A DNA stretch of 64,000 nt, from positions 128,213 through 192,212 of the forward strand of contig KL197723.1 in assembly GCA_000697665.1 (NCBI GenBank), given 5' to 3'. The first letter of the stretch is position 1. Each line of letters begins with the position of its first letter. Below are positions 11,497-22,936 of the stretch, piece by piece. A model generated the notes under the pieces. That model was not told the DNA's origin, did not search any database, and worked only from the letters and a program-made list of their open reading frames with translations. This DNA comes from Jaapia argillacea MUCL 33604. Lineage: Eukaryota > Basidiomycota > Agaricomycetes > Jaapiales > Jaapiaceae. A program made the position numbers and the translations under genes.

Positions 11497-13284
11497 GACC
11501 TGGCTAATAATCAGGCCTCGGCGACGAGTAGTGTATCGCACTCGTCGTCTCAGACGATGTCAAGGGCTTTTATTCAGGCGTCAGTGCGGCGTGCGACGAC
11601 GAAGAAGGCAGTAAGAGTCGAGAGCGGGATTACAGGGAGGTGTTGATCACGGGAAGTGTCACGAGAGCTGCACGCGCGGTCATTCCTTTTCTATTCCACA
11701 TGATTGTAAACAAGCGTACACACGTCCATACCGACACAACACACGTGCCACAGTTGCCGAAGCCTCGTGGTTACACAACGCACGGACCCTTCTATCTGCC
11801 AAACGTTTCCAGTGTTCCAGTTGCTGGTTTGGAGGACAAAGTAGTCTCAGCATCGCAACTAGGAGTTTCATATAGCGAGCTTTGTACTGAATAGCAACTG
11901 ACAGGTACGTTCATCCCCTGGACTCATCATTTACTTATCTAACAAGGTTGCAGCAAGATACGGATGGAATTTGTTATGGGACCACAACCTTCACGGGCCT
12001 TGCTTCCTGGGCTATCCGTACAGCCGCAGATGACCCGGCGACTCACTGCGACTGGGAGGGGTTCCAGTTGCCCGCTATGGAAGCTGGAGGAAGCACGTCG
12101 CCTTCAATATCGCACGCAGCCAGACGCAACCCTGCAACTGGTGCCCCTCGGGGTCGGAGTCGAAACTCTTTGTTTTGGCCCAGGTACTTTCCACCGCTTC
12201 GAATGTCTCTCATAGGGGCTCCTTAGGTTCCGAATTTCTCACTAGGCCCGATTCGCGGATCATGTCTTCCAAGTGCATCGTTTGATAGCGAAACGCACCT
12301 GCTCCCTCTGAGCATTTACCTAGGGAGTGCCCTCCAGCAGTAGGAGATGGTTTTCCCCTTGGCACCACCTGGCTGGCTCAAACAAATTCATCCAACGGAT
12401 CTCCCGCCTGGCGAACAGGATCACGGACAGCGGTCTTGTATGTAGCCTTCAAAGGCCTGCGCATCGTTGGTTATCTTCTCGTGATCGTTCTGGACAAACT
12501 GCCAAGCCTACACGCTGTGCGAAAGCGTCAATACGGAGCCTCCACGCTATTCCTCCGAAGTGTCGAATATTTATCGTTTGGTTGTTTTGGTTGCTTTGGA
12601 GGCCGTTCTGGGATGCGGGAGTGGTGACTTGTCATGTCGCCCAGAGTCCTGGAGCCTCCTTCCTGGGCACAGCTCCTCTCACGGCTACCCCTTCGTCCCA
12701 TTGCCGGAATCGCCCGCGTTCAATCGGATAGAGCGTCAGACTCTTACGAGGGCCCCTAAGGTCCAACTGGCAAGCCACAAGACAGGCCCTCTGACAGGCC
12801 CACCTTGTTTTGCGCCTGTCCGCGTTCTCAACGGCTCCTTTTCATCAAAATTCAGCCGTAGCAATTAATTCCATCGCTCAGGTTGATGCCACCCCTTGGT
12901 AGTTGCAATTTTATCTTTGTCGCATCATTACATGTGTACTCCGTGGGCGCTTGCGTTCGTTGCGATCGTTTGTCCAGAAACTTGGCACTGTAACATAGGC
13001 GTCCTCATAGTCGAGATTACCCAGCGACAATGAATGGCATTAACACGTACTACTATTAATGCGAACAGATAGCTGTGTGTCTGAGAATGGCATTCTCATT
13101 CGGGAAAATATTTCCCCTGGCAGCCTGGCCGCAAAAGTCAGTGATCTCCGCGACGATGGAGTGGCCCGCGCATCAGAAGCCCCCCTACGTCATACACAGG
13201 CCCTTCGTCATGCCCTCCCTCAACTCTTATAACCGATAATGACAGAAGCCAACTCACCAACAAACGATTCCATCGACTGCGACA
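11497..13284. other. 1.8 kb without a recognised gene
   Basis: This is the divergent region between the CBF1-like gene and the small plus-strand gene at 13285. Open frames of 60-135 codons occur (for example 12327-12731 plus), but none shows a family motif or a clean exon chain. No tRNA or rRNA was recognised. Confidence 0.45.
11743..11748 (+). promoter_or_regulatory. CACGTG E-box upstream of the CBF1-like gene
   Basis: CACGTG about 250 bp upstream of the chosen start codon of the CBF1-like gene. Together with the intronic site it suggests possible self-binding. Confidence 0.35.
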
Positions 13285-13861
13285 ATGTCATTGGGAGATA
13301 GTTAGTGAATTTCACCGAACCTCGGGCGAAACTGACAACTCCAGGACTCGCAGGTGATGCAAAGTTTCCTGGACAAGAAGAGCTCAGCAACGCTGAAGGC
13401 CCCGGTTCATCAAGAGAAAATCCAGGAGGGGTATGTATTTCGTCTCATGCATGATCATGTATCGCTCATCTCCGTCACTTTGTGCAGGTTTACCCAAAGT
13501 CAGATCCCGCTCGTAAGCCAATCATTCACGGGCAATCTTAGACGCTGAGGTTTATATAGCCGCACCACCCGAATCACTGCCTGGAACCGGTGGTGAGAGT
13601 GAACCGACTTCGTACATCGGCAATCCTTTCTTGATGAAGGAAGTCCTGGGGAAACTCGATCATGCGTTGTCAGAAGTGATTACGACAATCGGAGGGGAAG
13701 AGAACAGGGTAGGTGGGTCGGCAGATGAGGAGAAGTTGTTGCAGAAATTCAAGGGGTGGCGGGCTGAGGTTGATGATATCAGATCGGGTCGAATGGGCCA
13801 TGCGCGGACTGCGGGACGGAGTGACCCGGCTGAGAGAGGAGGAGGGTTGTTCACCGATTGA
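13285..13861 (+). CDS. Small hypothetical protein, four exons
   Basis: Exons 13285-13300, 13345-13430, 13488-13512 and 13560-13861 join in phase to 142 residues. All three introns are GT-AG and 44-57 bp long. The protein starts MSLGDRLAGDAKFPGQEEL. It is Gly/Pro/Glu-rich in the first third, has a predicted helix around NPFLMKEVLGKLDHALSEVI, and ends in a polar Arg/Gly tail (RSDPAERGGGLFTD). There is no signal peptide or membrane segment. I do not recognise a family. The ATG at 13285 was preferred to an earlier one at 13239 because the earlier frame meets a stop at the first donor. The regular splice pattern makes it a likely real gene. Confidence 0.55.
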
Positions 13862-14328
13862 ACTTATCAAGACATTTTAATCACAACTGCCTTGAGAGAA
13901 TGGAATTCACATTACTATCTTCGCGTCCGTTGAAATCGCAAGGGAAAGAATGTTCGACACCGCCAGAGCTGGAAAATTGGGAGAGAGCTGGAATCGGGAG
14001 AGTGACGAAGAAACACGTCCGGAGAGAGCACCTCACCATGCGCACGGACCTGCATGTGGATTGGGCCGCTAGAAAATCTTAGTTCCGAAGCTGACTGGTT
14101 TCAGATGCTCGATGGACTCGTCGGGCAGGTACGCCGAAACCTCGTAAATGAAGCAGGTGGCTATGCCATAAATTCCAAAGGAATTCGATGAATGAACTAA
14201 AATACAAATATTTCCCCAATTGATACAAGCCCCGATGGCTATCAACGACGGTTCAGTCGGACTGGAAAACATGAAATGATGGAGGACCTCACGGAAGTCC
14301 TGAAACGCAACCGGTACGGACGACTCGG
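13862..14328. other. convergent intergenic spacer
   Basis: This 467 bp lies between two convergent small genes and presumably holds both 3' UTRs. No gene seen. Confidence 0.5.
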
Positions 14329-15326
14329 TTACTTCCTCCTAGATACATGAGGCTGTCCACCGCCTGAAAACTGACTCGGGCTCTTGGCGGTGCAGAAGAT
14401 GCCGAACTTGCGGCGGGGAGGCGGACGGTAAGGAATGTCTGAATCATCTCCAGCCGCATCATCCACCTCTCCTTGGGACATTGGCCGCCGCAAAGGAGAT
14501 CGCGATAATTCCCTGACCTGTTCGGGAATACTGAGTGTGATATGTTTTTCGCTGCGCGGAGGCCTCCTTGGGAAGGCATCGGGTGCTTCGAAAACAATCA
14601 GCCTGTAATTCTATACAGAAGTGATTATCAACGTTACTTACGAGGCATCATAGAAGAAAGACCTCGGAGGTCATCAGCGGCGCAGAAGTGGAAGTCGGTG
14701 TATTGAGGGGAAGATACAGGTCTCCGAGGTAACGGAAAGGGCTGCGACCTGGGAGAGTTCGCAGAATGGTTGCGAGAAGGCTGAGAGTCCTTGCCAATGA
14801 CAAACCGGCTCGACAACGGGAACAGCAATCTATCCGCCCGACCTAAATTACCACCGAGTGAGGGAACGTAACTTAGCCGTTGGAAAAAACCTACGTCGTA
14901 ACACGGGATCATGGATGTGGATTCTTTGGGCTTGCAGCATTTTTAGGAGTTCAAAGTATGCCACTTTGTATGCCGTCAGAGCATCTGGGCATGAGGTGAA
15001 TGTGTACAATTTGATGCCTGCCCGTGTCAGAGTAGCACGAGCAATCTTATGAAGCAGCAGCGAATTAGAATTGCGAAGGCGATGATCAGCTCAAGAATTA
15101 CCTCTATCAAGGTGACGATCTGAATGTCGTTCCCATCAGTCAGTGGGAAGGACAATTAAGTAAGTGGACAAACCTTTTTGGCTTGATGGGAGAATTCAGC
15201 TTGAGTGAGTTCGCCACATTTCAGGAGCTCCTGAGCGGCTTCCAAAAAATAAACGAGACTAGCCAAATGCTTTGCGAGTTCTACGGCTCTGGCTTGTGGA
15301 TCTACAGCGACTGGAAAAAGAGACAT
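14329..15326 (-). CDS. Hypothetical 259-residue protein, five exons
   Basis: Exons 15326-15174, 15119-15102, 15045-14895, 14842-14642 and 14585-14329 join in phase, with introns of 52-56 bp. The N-terminal 110 residues look helical (AVELAKHLASLVYFLEAAQE, then IARATLTRAG and TAYKVAYFELLKMLQ). The C-terminal half is Pro/Ser/Arg-rich and probably disordered (PRRPPRSEKHITLSIPEQ, PYRPPPRRKF). Exon 2 codes for only six residues (IVTLIE). I recognise no family. A helical head with a basic, proline-rich tail would suit an adaptor or nuclear protein, but that is a guess. For intron 4 the acceptor giving PPPDAFPRR was chosen because it yields a 56 bp intron; nearer acceptors would make it about 35-39 bp. 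Confidence 0.6.
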
Positions 15327-15857
15327 CGTAGTGGTGGTAGAAGCAAAAAAAGGGGCCAAGAAATTTGATGAACAAAAGAAAGGAGGCTAAGAGGGAAACA
15401 GAAATGACTGGCAAAGCACAGAACGTGTCCGTTTAAAGGCTCGTTGTTGCAACGCCGCGGTATGTTCCGGTGGCCCTTGCTCTTCAAGCTCGGAGCAAAC
15501 ACGGAGGGATGGCTCCAATTAGTTCAGGCATCCAGATACCCCGATGATCTAGTTATCGGCCCTAGCTCCTTGATTTATTTGACCTCCGGATACTGGGTGT
15601 GACACCGTTTTCCAGACGATTTTGTGGCGATAGCCCCTGCAATGCTTCCGCCTCTGAGTTTGAAATCTAGTTGTGTGGGAAATATGGTCTACTGTGGTCC
15701 ATGTCTCCAAATACTTCACAATAACGCGTTGACCTCCTCGACGCGTCGAGTCGTAACCGTCGGACATTGGTAAGATCTGAAACTCACAACTTTCGGGGGA
15801 GAATCAACTATTCTGTGCGTTCTCTAGATCCTCATCTCCAGCGTACCTCCTGGATCT
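15327..15857. other. divergent promoter region upstream of MCM10
   Basis: This 531 bp lies between divergent genes and probably holds both promoters. Nothing else recognised. Confidence 0.5.
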
Positions 15858-18427
15858 ATGGATTCCTCCACCAACAGGAAGACAGAAGAGCAGCGAAAGC
15901 AAGATGAAATCAGGAAGCAGATCGCCTTGCTGCAAGCGCAGCTGGTAGATCTACCGAACTCGAGATCCACCCCTCCGAAGTCTCCTCCCAAGAGAAAAGG
16001 CTCGGATTCTAGGCTTTTGGCACCTGCCACACCGTCGCCGAGTGAGTGTGATATCCGCGTCAGCCCAATAATCTCTAATAAATCACAGAGAAACGGAAGC
16101 TCCATCATGTTCACAGTCAAGTACCTCACTTTAGTGCAGGTAACCCCTCTCGAAATTCGGGCTCTTTCAAGTCGCTGGCTCCACCCCCGGGTCCACGGCC
16201 GTCAGGCTCTTCAGGAGTAGCTCCAGTTAAGTTACCACCATCCAATCTTCTCAGCAAACTTGCGGGCGTGAGTGGCCGGCGCGCCGACCCAAACGAGATG
16301 GACACAGTACAACGTTCTTTGGCTTTCTCTCAGGCACCTCCCCAGGCCCCTTCCACCGAGGCGCCAGTGCGTGCCTCGACGTTGAGCAGTGCGTTTACCC
16401 ATCGAGCACTACCTCGACCGGAAGAGCCGGCCCATACGACCGCTCCCATCCGAGACGACCGGTTGGCTCTTATAGAAGACCTGGAACCCGGACCGTACGA
16501 GCACAAAGCACCTTTCGATGACCCCCACTTCGAATCCTTGGAACCGAACTCAACCATCCGCCTATCGTAAGCTAGCTGTGTCTCTTCCACGGTCTAACTG
16601 AGATAACAGTTCGTGGCAGGTCGCGAGCCATTCCACACGATGATTTCCAAGATTATCTCCGAGGCCGATATTACCTCTCGCCTTCGCGCCTGTACTCGGT
16701 TATTCGTCTTCTCCCGGACAAGCAGGCGTATGATGTCCCTGTTGCCGGTGATTGGGTGACTATTGCCGTTGTAGCGGAGAGGGGTCCCATCAAGTTTACC
16801 AAGGCACCAGTCGCCCTTAACGAAGATGGCCCGGGCTCTACTTCTCAGCCAGGCTCAGGTGGAGGTAAGCCCGACCCCTCGAAGAAGGGCAAGGGCAAAC
16901 AAGTGGAGCCTCCGAAGCCGATTGGTCGAAAATATGTGAATCTCAAACTCATCGACTTTGGCGCCCGCTCCCGGTCAGCATCATCTGCGACCGGTGGAAA
17001 GGCCGTTATTCGAGGAGATGCCTTCCTCTCTCTGCTGTTGTTCGAATCCGACGGCTTTGAGTTGCTGACGCCCGCCGAGGAAGAAGGGTCCGGACAACGG
17101 CCTCAGAAGGTTTACAAGGGGGGCAGCAAAGGAGCCTTTGAAGCCATGTCGAAATTGAGGGAGGGTGCCGTTGTTGCACTCTTGAATCCGAAGATTTTGA
17201 AGCCGTTTCAGGTACTCAACTGATCATTTCAACTTATCGAGGTCCTTGAACATTCGCCTTCCTTTTCTAGAGGTCCAACGATACACCCCATCCTGTGAAT
17301 AACATCCTAGCCATCACGCCCGAATCCGCGTCGTCCGTTGCAGTAATTGGATACGCAAAGGACTTGGGGATGTGTACTGTCGTCAAACGAGACGGGAAGG
17401 CCTGCGGTAGTTGGTGTGATAAGAGAGTGAGCGAGGTATGCGACTACCACATCCAAAATGCCGTGGAACGGAAGAGAGCTGGTCGTGCTGAGTTTTCCGT
17501 TGGGTTCGATCCCCATTGCAATATCCCGTCATAACCATGTCTCACCATTGTCCTATATTACAGGACGTCCGGAATGTCCATGTCTTCAGCACCTAAGCGG
17601 AAACCTGGTTACGATCCAGCACGACAATGGGGCCTTAAGCCAGAGCCGACAACTGGAGGAGCTGGTTCGACATACGTCGTTTCAGGACATATCATATCTG
17701 GATCTGGCGTCGACACTGCCGGATCCTTGTATGTTAGCGAAAACATTGGACGCGAGGGTCAAGCAAGAGCGGCCCGAAAGGTAGCGGGAAAGGATGCCGA
17801 CAAGGCCCTCGACCAGCTCCTGAAGAGGGACAAGGAAGGCATGAGAGCCGTTTTGAAGGCGAGGGAATTTGGTTTGAAGAAGTCCACCGATGGCTCAAAT
17901 GAGAAGAAAAAGACGAAGGAGGGCCGGAATAAACGGATGGGTAGTACCCCTCCGCCTGGGGAAGAATCCAATAGCTCCACCAATCCGTCAAGAGCTTATT
18001 CCGCTCAGGTCATCAAGCAGCTTGGGTTCGATCCTACTGCGAAAGGCGGGCAGAAACGCAGTGAAGATTCTGAGTTGCAAGATAAGGTACGTTATGAAAT
18101 CCAATTTATAGAAAGAAAATATAGAAAGAAAACGCTAATGCGGACATCTAGCTCAAGACGTTAGCGGCGTTGAATTCCACCCGCAAGGAGGTTGAACTCG
18201 GCTCTCGCCCCGGGAAGAAGATACGTTCGGGAGTATTTGCTCCAAAACGTGATCCTCCTACTTCTACGCTCCCCAACCGCGAGAGCTCCGATGTGAAAGT
18301 AGATGATGGGGTTGGTGAAGATGATGACTTGGAGGCTGAGGAAGTCTCAGTCTTCGGCAAGGCTATCGCTCCATCCGCTAAGACAAACGATGCGATGATT
18401 GACCTCGACAGCAGTGATAACGAGTAA
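15858..18427 (+). CDS. MCM10: DNA replication factor MCM10
   Basis: Six exons (15858-16041, 16089-16566, 16620-17211, 17271-17503, 17564-18086, 18152-18427) give 761 residues in phase. A short coiled coil opens the protein (residues about 9-32), followed by a basic linker. The internal OB-fold runs from about residue 240 (DDFQDYLRGRYYLSPSRLY) through the LKLIDFG and LLNPKIL segments. The Mcm10 zinc finger follows (CTVVKRDGKACGSWCDKR, then CDYHIQ), and the RAEFSVGTSGM segment is typical of the family. The C-terminus is basic and helical with an acidic end. Mcm10 binds MCM2-7 and DNA polymerase alpha and triggers CMG helicase activation at origins (family knowledge). The fourth intron has donor GTTCGA. 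The gene ends 8 bp before a convergent hypothetical gene. Confidence 0.95.
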
Positions 18428-18435
18428 AGTGGATT

Positions 18436-18969
18436 TTATTTCTTTGCAATCGCGTTTGTAATGCGCTTGAGGGGGCTTGCGAGGGGCTCGGGCTGCTCCA
18501 TGCAAGCACCTGGACGGAACTCAAACATGTCATGATTACTGGAAACGGGCTCTAGGAAAGGGTTGTTGAGTCTGGCGCCATGCTCAGGCTCTAGGTAAAC
18601 AATTTTCCGCTTTCTGTCGTGTCGTTTTGTTGTTTCTCTGCCTCCCCTCCTTCCCAAATGCTCTCTGGATATTCCTCGTGGCACGATATCGTGACGCAGC
18701 GGAAGCTGTTTGACGAGGTCCTCGCTTCGGAGAATGGAATGCTCATATAAAGTCTTGCAGTTGCGATGGTCCAGCATCCAATCTTCCTTTTTTTCCACCG
18801 TGTTTCGGCTCGTTCGGCTCTCCCTCGTGGCCCTCCCGGGCTTGCCTCCAAGTTCGCTCACATCTTTATCTCCGACAGGAGGAACCATGCCGCTGGGAAG
18901 GTATGTACTCCCCCCTCGTTGTCTCTGCCAGCCACAAGGTGGTGGCACGATGTTTGGGTTGAACGACAT
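18436..18969 (-). CDS. Hypothetical basic protein, single exon
   Basis: One open frame of 177 residues starting MSFNPNIVPPPCGWQRQRGG; an ATG four codons upstream is the alternative start. It is Arg/Lys-rich in the middle (RREGGRETTKRHD-like composition) and ends PLKRITNAIAKK. There is no signal peptide, membrane segment or family motif that I recognise. It faces MCM10 tail to tail with only 8 bp between stop codons, so the two 3' UTRs must overlap if both genes are transcribed. The natural-looking composition supports a real gene. Confidence 0.5.
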   Translation of the reverse strand: MSFNPNIVPPPCGWQRQRGGSTYLPSGMVPPVGDKDVSELGGKPGRATRESRTSRNTVEKKEDWMLDHRNCKTLYEHSILRSEDLVKQLPLRHDIVPRGISREHLGRRGGRETTKRHDRKRKIVYLEPEHGARLNNPFLEPVSSNHDMFEFRPGACMEQPEPLASPLKRITNAIAKK

Positions 18970-20639
18970 AATAGTCGTCATCCATCAATCATCCCCTGTT
19001 TATGGCAATGAGGGAAGCATGATTGCCTCGACCTTGGATGTTGCATTCGCCTGATGGAGCTGCTTGGACATTCCCCAACAATCTCCATCTAGGTCAATCC
19101 CATTCTCTCCTCCCTCTTTGGTTGGCCCCTCACCTACGCGCATGCGACATTAGCTTCGCCATGATCCATTGTATGCGGGGTGGATCTGGGCTATTCGCAA
19201 TCGGACGCCAGGATTACCGTGGCCAGCACATTCGTGGGCGTCATCTGGGCCCTGAAGCCACAATGTTTCCTCAGTGCCCCTTGTTTTTTTCTCCCTATGT
19301 CTGTTCTCTGGAACCGCTCAATTCTGGACAAATTTCCACTAGTGGTTGTATCGAAGTGGGGTTTCGAGCCTTCGTGTGCGGAAAGACGGCCTCCCGAATT
19401 AGACGGAGGGTGCTTGGGTTGATCGATCTGCTTCCAGCTAGGCGCGGAAGGTGGTTACAACCACAATACACGTCTCACCTTGAATATTCATGTTCAATTC
19501 TCCAGGTATAATCCGCTCACTGATGCGACGGAGGCCTTCGAACGTGTCGATCTTAGTGTTCGTGAGGGTTGAACAATCAGCCTATCATGTGGCTTTCGTG
19601 TATCGCCGATTCTCTCAGCTGTTTCTGCCAATCTGCCCATCCCTTTTACACTTGGGTGGGCATCAATTTCGTAACTCTACCCGGAACCATGTGCCATGCA
19701 TCCGAGCCGCACTCAGTGGGTGCACAACAAAATCTCTCGCTCCGAGGCCACTTCTTCAATTCTCACTTGGGTCCTTGATCTCGAGACGTGAGACCGGCAA
19801 CTTTACCGGTCACTTCATGGTCTGTATCCTCGAATGAAGGTCAATTGATATTTTTTGGGTGGGGATCATGTGCGTCTGCCCGTACAAACTCTCTTGAGAG
19901 ATTGGAGGTGGGTAAGAGTATGTTCATTCCCCCGATTCGCATGGTAGGATGGAGCGTCGAAGAAGGGTTCCCGATGCCCTCCATCCACGGAAGTCAAAGT
20001 ACGTTAATCTTTCGCATGGGAGATCATCCGCATCAGACCAATCCGGCCCCCCCGTGGTCGAATTCAAATTCTCCCTTCGAATCTGCGTAAATGGCCTTGG
20101 ACTATGTACCTTCTCCAACAACATACAGGGGCAAGCGCAACTTGGAAGCCTCCCAATTGTACGTCAGTCAACCACTGATAACTTCCTTACTCTCATTTGC
20201 ACATTACCCGGCATTGGCGAGATTGCCAATGGCCCAAGTCAGGTTGCCGTGATTGAAAAATGCTTCCAAGATCTTTCCCACCCTCTCGGACTTCTTGAGA
20301 TCGACTATTCTTGGCCATCTCTTTCTTTGTGGCACTGTGCACCATCTCATGGTTCCGCTAGCCTTGACCCGAAATGACAAAGATCGCTTTCCGTCAAAAC
20401 TCTCGCCTAATGTCCATATACCCGGTTGGCCATGCTGGAGGCCGATGTAGCGTGGCGTGCTTCGTGGGATGGATAATCGCAAGAACCTTCTTTGACGTCT
20501 TGATTTTTGGGATTATCATATAGCTCTATCTCACCCCACCATTATCTGTCAACCTGCCCCTCTGGCGCCCGGTGCTGTTTGACCGACCCCACCTTTCTCT
20601 CCTTGACGACAGACTGGTCGCAAATCCCCCCCAACAATT
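18970..20639. other. 1.7 kb with weak coding signals, no gene assigned
   Basis: Upstream of the G-alpha gene. Short plus-strand frames with protein-like composition occur, such as one near 19180-19300 (VDLGYSQSDARITVAS) and one at 19503-19570 (YNPLTDATEAFERVDLSV, flanked by AG and GT). I could not chain them into one phase-consistent gene. This may be a diverged gene, a decayed gene or chance. Confidence 0.35.
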
Positions 20640-22633
20640 ATGGGTCGCTCATTCGAATTGGATGATCCATTGGCTTTGACAATTGCGCCCCCTCTGGATG
20701 AAACTGCTGAAGAGCGTTTGGAGAGAGAGACCAGGGAGGCAGAAGCTAGGAGGATTAGTGATGACATTGACGAGATGCTCAGAAACGAGAAGGCTGCGAT
20801 GAAAAAAAGGCGGAGACCGGTGAAGGTATTGCTGCTAGGGCAAAGTGAGAGTGGTAGGTTCAACAATTTCATCTATATGGCAGTATCCCCATGATTCTGT
20901 TACCAGGGAAAAGCACCACATTGAAGAGTACGTTTACACCTTTTTTTTCTTGATCGCGCTTTCAAACTCACAGTGATCCATTTCCCATAAGATTTCCAAC
21001 TCACATTTGCTCGTCGAGCTTGGGCTGAGGAACGGTCATCATGGAAGGCAGTCATACAACTCAATCTCGTCCGGAGCGTGATCAAGGTTTTAGATCTCGT
21101 TTGTCGTGATATGGCGAAATGGGCCCCACCGTTTCAGTCCGAATTTGAAAGCGAGATTGACGATGATGAGGAACAGGTTCCCTCCTCACCTCCAGCTTCA
21201 CCCACATCACCCCTCGACATCTCGAAACCGTCCCCCTTTACAGAGAAACATCGTCTTCTCAAACTTCGCCTTGGACCCCTACGACGGGTCCAAAAGGATC
21301 TCGAGAGAAGTTTGGGCGCAGAGTCGGCAGAACTCATCCCCGATTCGGCTGCCGGCGTTTCGGTCGCAGGTTTCAGCTCTGATGGAAAGCCAGCTCGCAG
21401 CCTTCGCCTCCCACCGGAGGTCTACATCCGCTCGACAAACGGATGGAAATCTGCCTTGGAAGCTTTCCGGCCATTTAAGTCGGAGTCCCAGGAGGACGGA
21501 AGGCTAGAGAGAGACTGTCGCAGAAACGAAGCGACTGAGGTGATTTCTGAGTGCAGGGAAGATATGAAAGCACTGTGGCACGATCCTGTCGTGAGGGGGG
21601 TCCTGTGGAGACGTGGTGTCAGGATGGAAGAAACATCGGGATTGTACGACGTTCTCCTGCTCTGCGAACTCTTTGTGAAAATTGACTGCAGGCTTACGAT
21701 CTAGCTTCTTGAATGATATCGACCGGATCGCGACTCGTGATTACGACCCTTCTGACGACGATGTGGTGCGTGCTCGGTTAAGGACAGTCGGGATTCAAGA
21801 GCATAGCTTCGTATTTGAAGAAGGTGAGTTATGTTCCTGGTCTGGTTGCCCTGTCCTTTTCTGCCGATTTTGATGGGGTTTATTTACCCAGGCAGAGCGG
21901 CTGGCCATGAGTGGCTGATGTATGATGTTGGCGGGGCTCGCACTTCTGTGGGTTTTGCCATCTCCCCCCAAAAATGGTTCTGATCAGGTTTTCTAGCGAG
22001 CGGCATGGCTCCCATTTTTTGACGACGTTGACGCCATCATCTTCATGGCACCTATTTCCGCGTTCGATGAGAAGCTCGTTGAAGACCGTCGAGTCAACCG
22101 CCTTGACGACACTTACCAACTCTGGAAATCTGTCGTCTCGTCTCGACTATTATCTCACACCCAAATTATTCTATTTATGAATAAGGTGGACATATTGAAA
22201 AAGAAGATCAAAGACGGCGTGCGGGTCAAGGATTGGGTGACCAGCTACGGGGATAGGAAAAATGACGCTGTTTCAGTTCTCAAGTGTGAGCCGCTCTCTC
22301 CGCTATGGAGGTTTCGTATAGGCCATTTATGTTCCTTGAACAGATTTCCAACAACATTTCAAGGAGATATCTAAACTACACAGTCCAGAACCTCGTCCAT
22401 TCTATGTCCATGTAACTTCGGTTGTCGTAGGTGAATCTTTGAGGCTTAAGCACAACTTCTCACCATCCTTTCAGGACACCACGACCACCGCAACCACACT
22501 GGATACTGGTAAGTATCGCCCTATTTCGGCCCTTCCTACGCACCTTTGACAGTCACGACACTGACATCAATTCTTTCGAACAGTCGAAGAAGGTATTCTA
22601 CGCAATCACCTTCGGCGGGCCGACTTGTTATAG
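20640..22633 (+). CDS. G-protein alpha subunit, large basidiomycete type
   Basis: Nine exons (20640-20853, 20907-20927, 20992-21643, 21705-21823, 21892-21947, 21997-22285, 22344-22426, 22475-22508, 22584-22633) give 505 residues, against about 350 for a classical G-alpha. The P-loop is GQSESGKST near residue 66. The extra length sits in the helical domain (Ser/Pro/Asp-rich, about residues 110-270). Switch I reads RARLRTVGI. Switch II reads DVGGAR where classical subunits have DVGGQR, so the catalytic glutamine is alanine. The guanine-specificity motif NKVD is intact. The last box reads TTTATTLDT rather than TCAT. The N-terminus MGRSFELDD has Gly2 but neither Cys3 nor Ser6, so lipid anchoring looks weak. 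These features suggest a divergent subunit with slow GTP hydrolysis (inference). Receptor or pathway cannot be told. Confidence 0.9.
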
Positions 22634-22936
22634 GCAACAGCAACACACGACCTGAACCTATGCCAAGTCCATTGACCTCTCGCAGCTGTGCTTTGATACC
22701 CTCGGGGCATTAGTTATACGATGTACTGTAGCACCTTGTAATTCTTTGGCTGGAGGTTTGCCTGAGCGCAATTAATCAGTTAGTCAGGTTACGTAAGACC
22801 TGAGACCTGAACTCAGCCCAACGCCAGTTCGAGCTTTTCTTAGTCTGGCCGTGTACGCTCGCCAACCAACAACTGCGCTTGCGTCTCCCAACGTTGCTTC
22901 GCCCATAGCGGCACCTCCATTTCTGGTTTCAGGACT
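22634..22936. other. intergenic spacer, G-alpha to Na+/H+ exchanger
   Basis: 303 bp between two plus-strand genes, presumably the promoter of the exchanger gene. Nothing else seen. Confidence 0.5.

Noticed and set aside
17500-17516. GGTTCGATCCCC, like a tRNA B box
   Set aside because: It is the donor side of an MCM10 intron, and no acceptor stem, A box or cloverleaf surrounds it.
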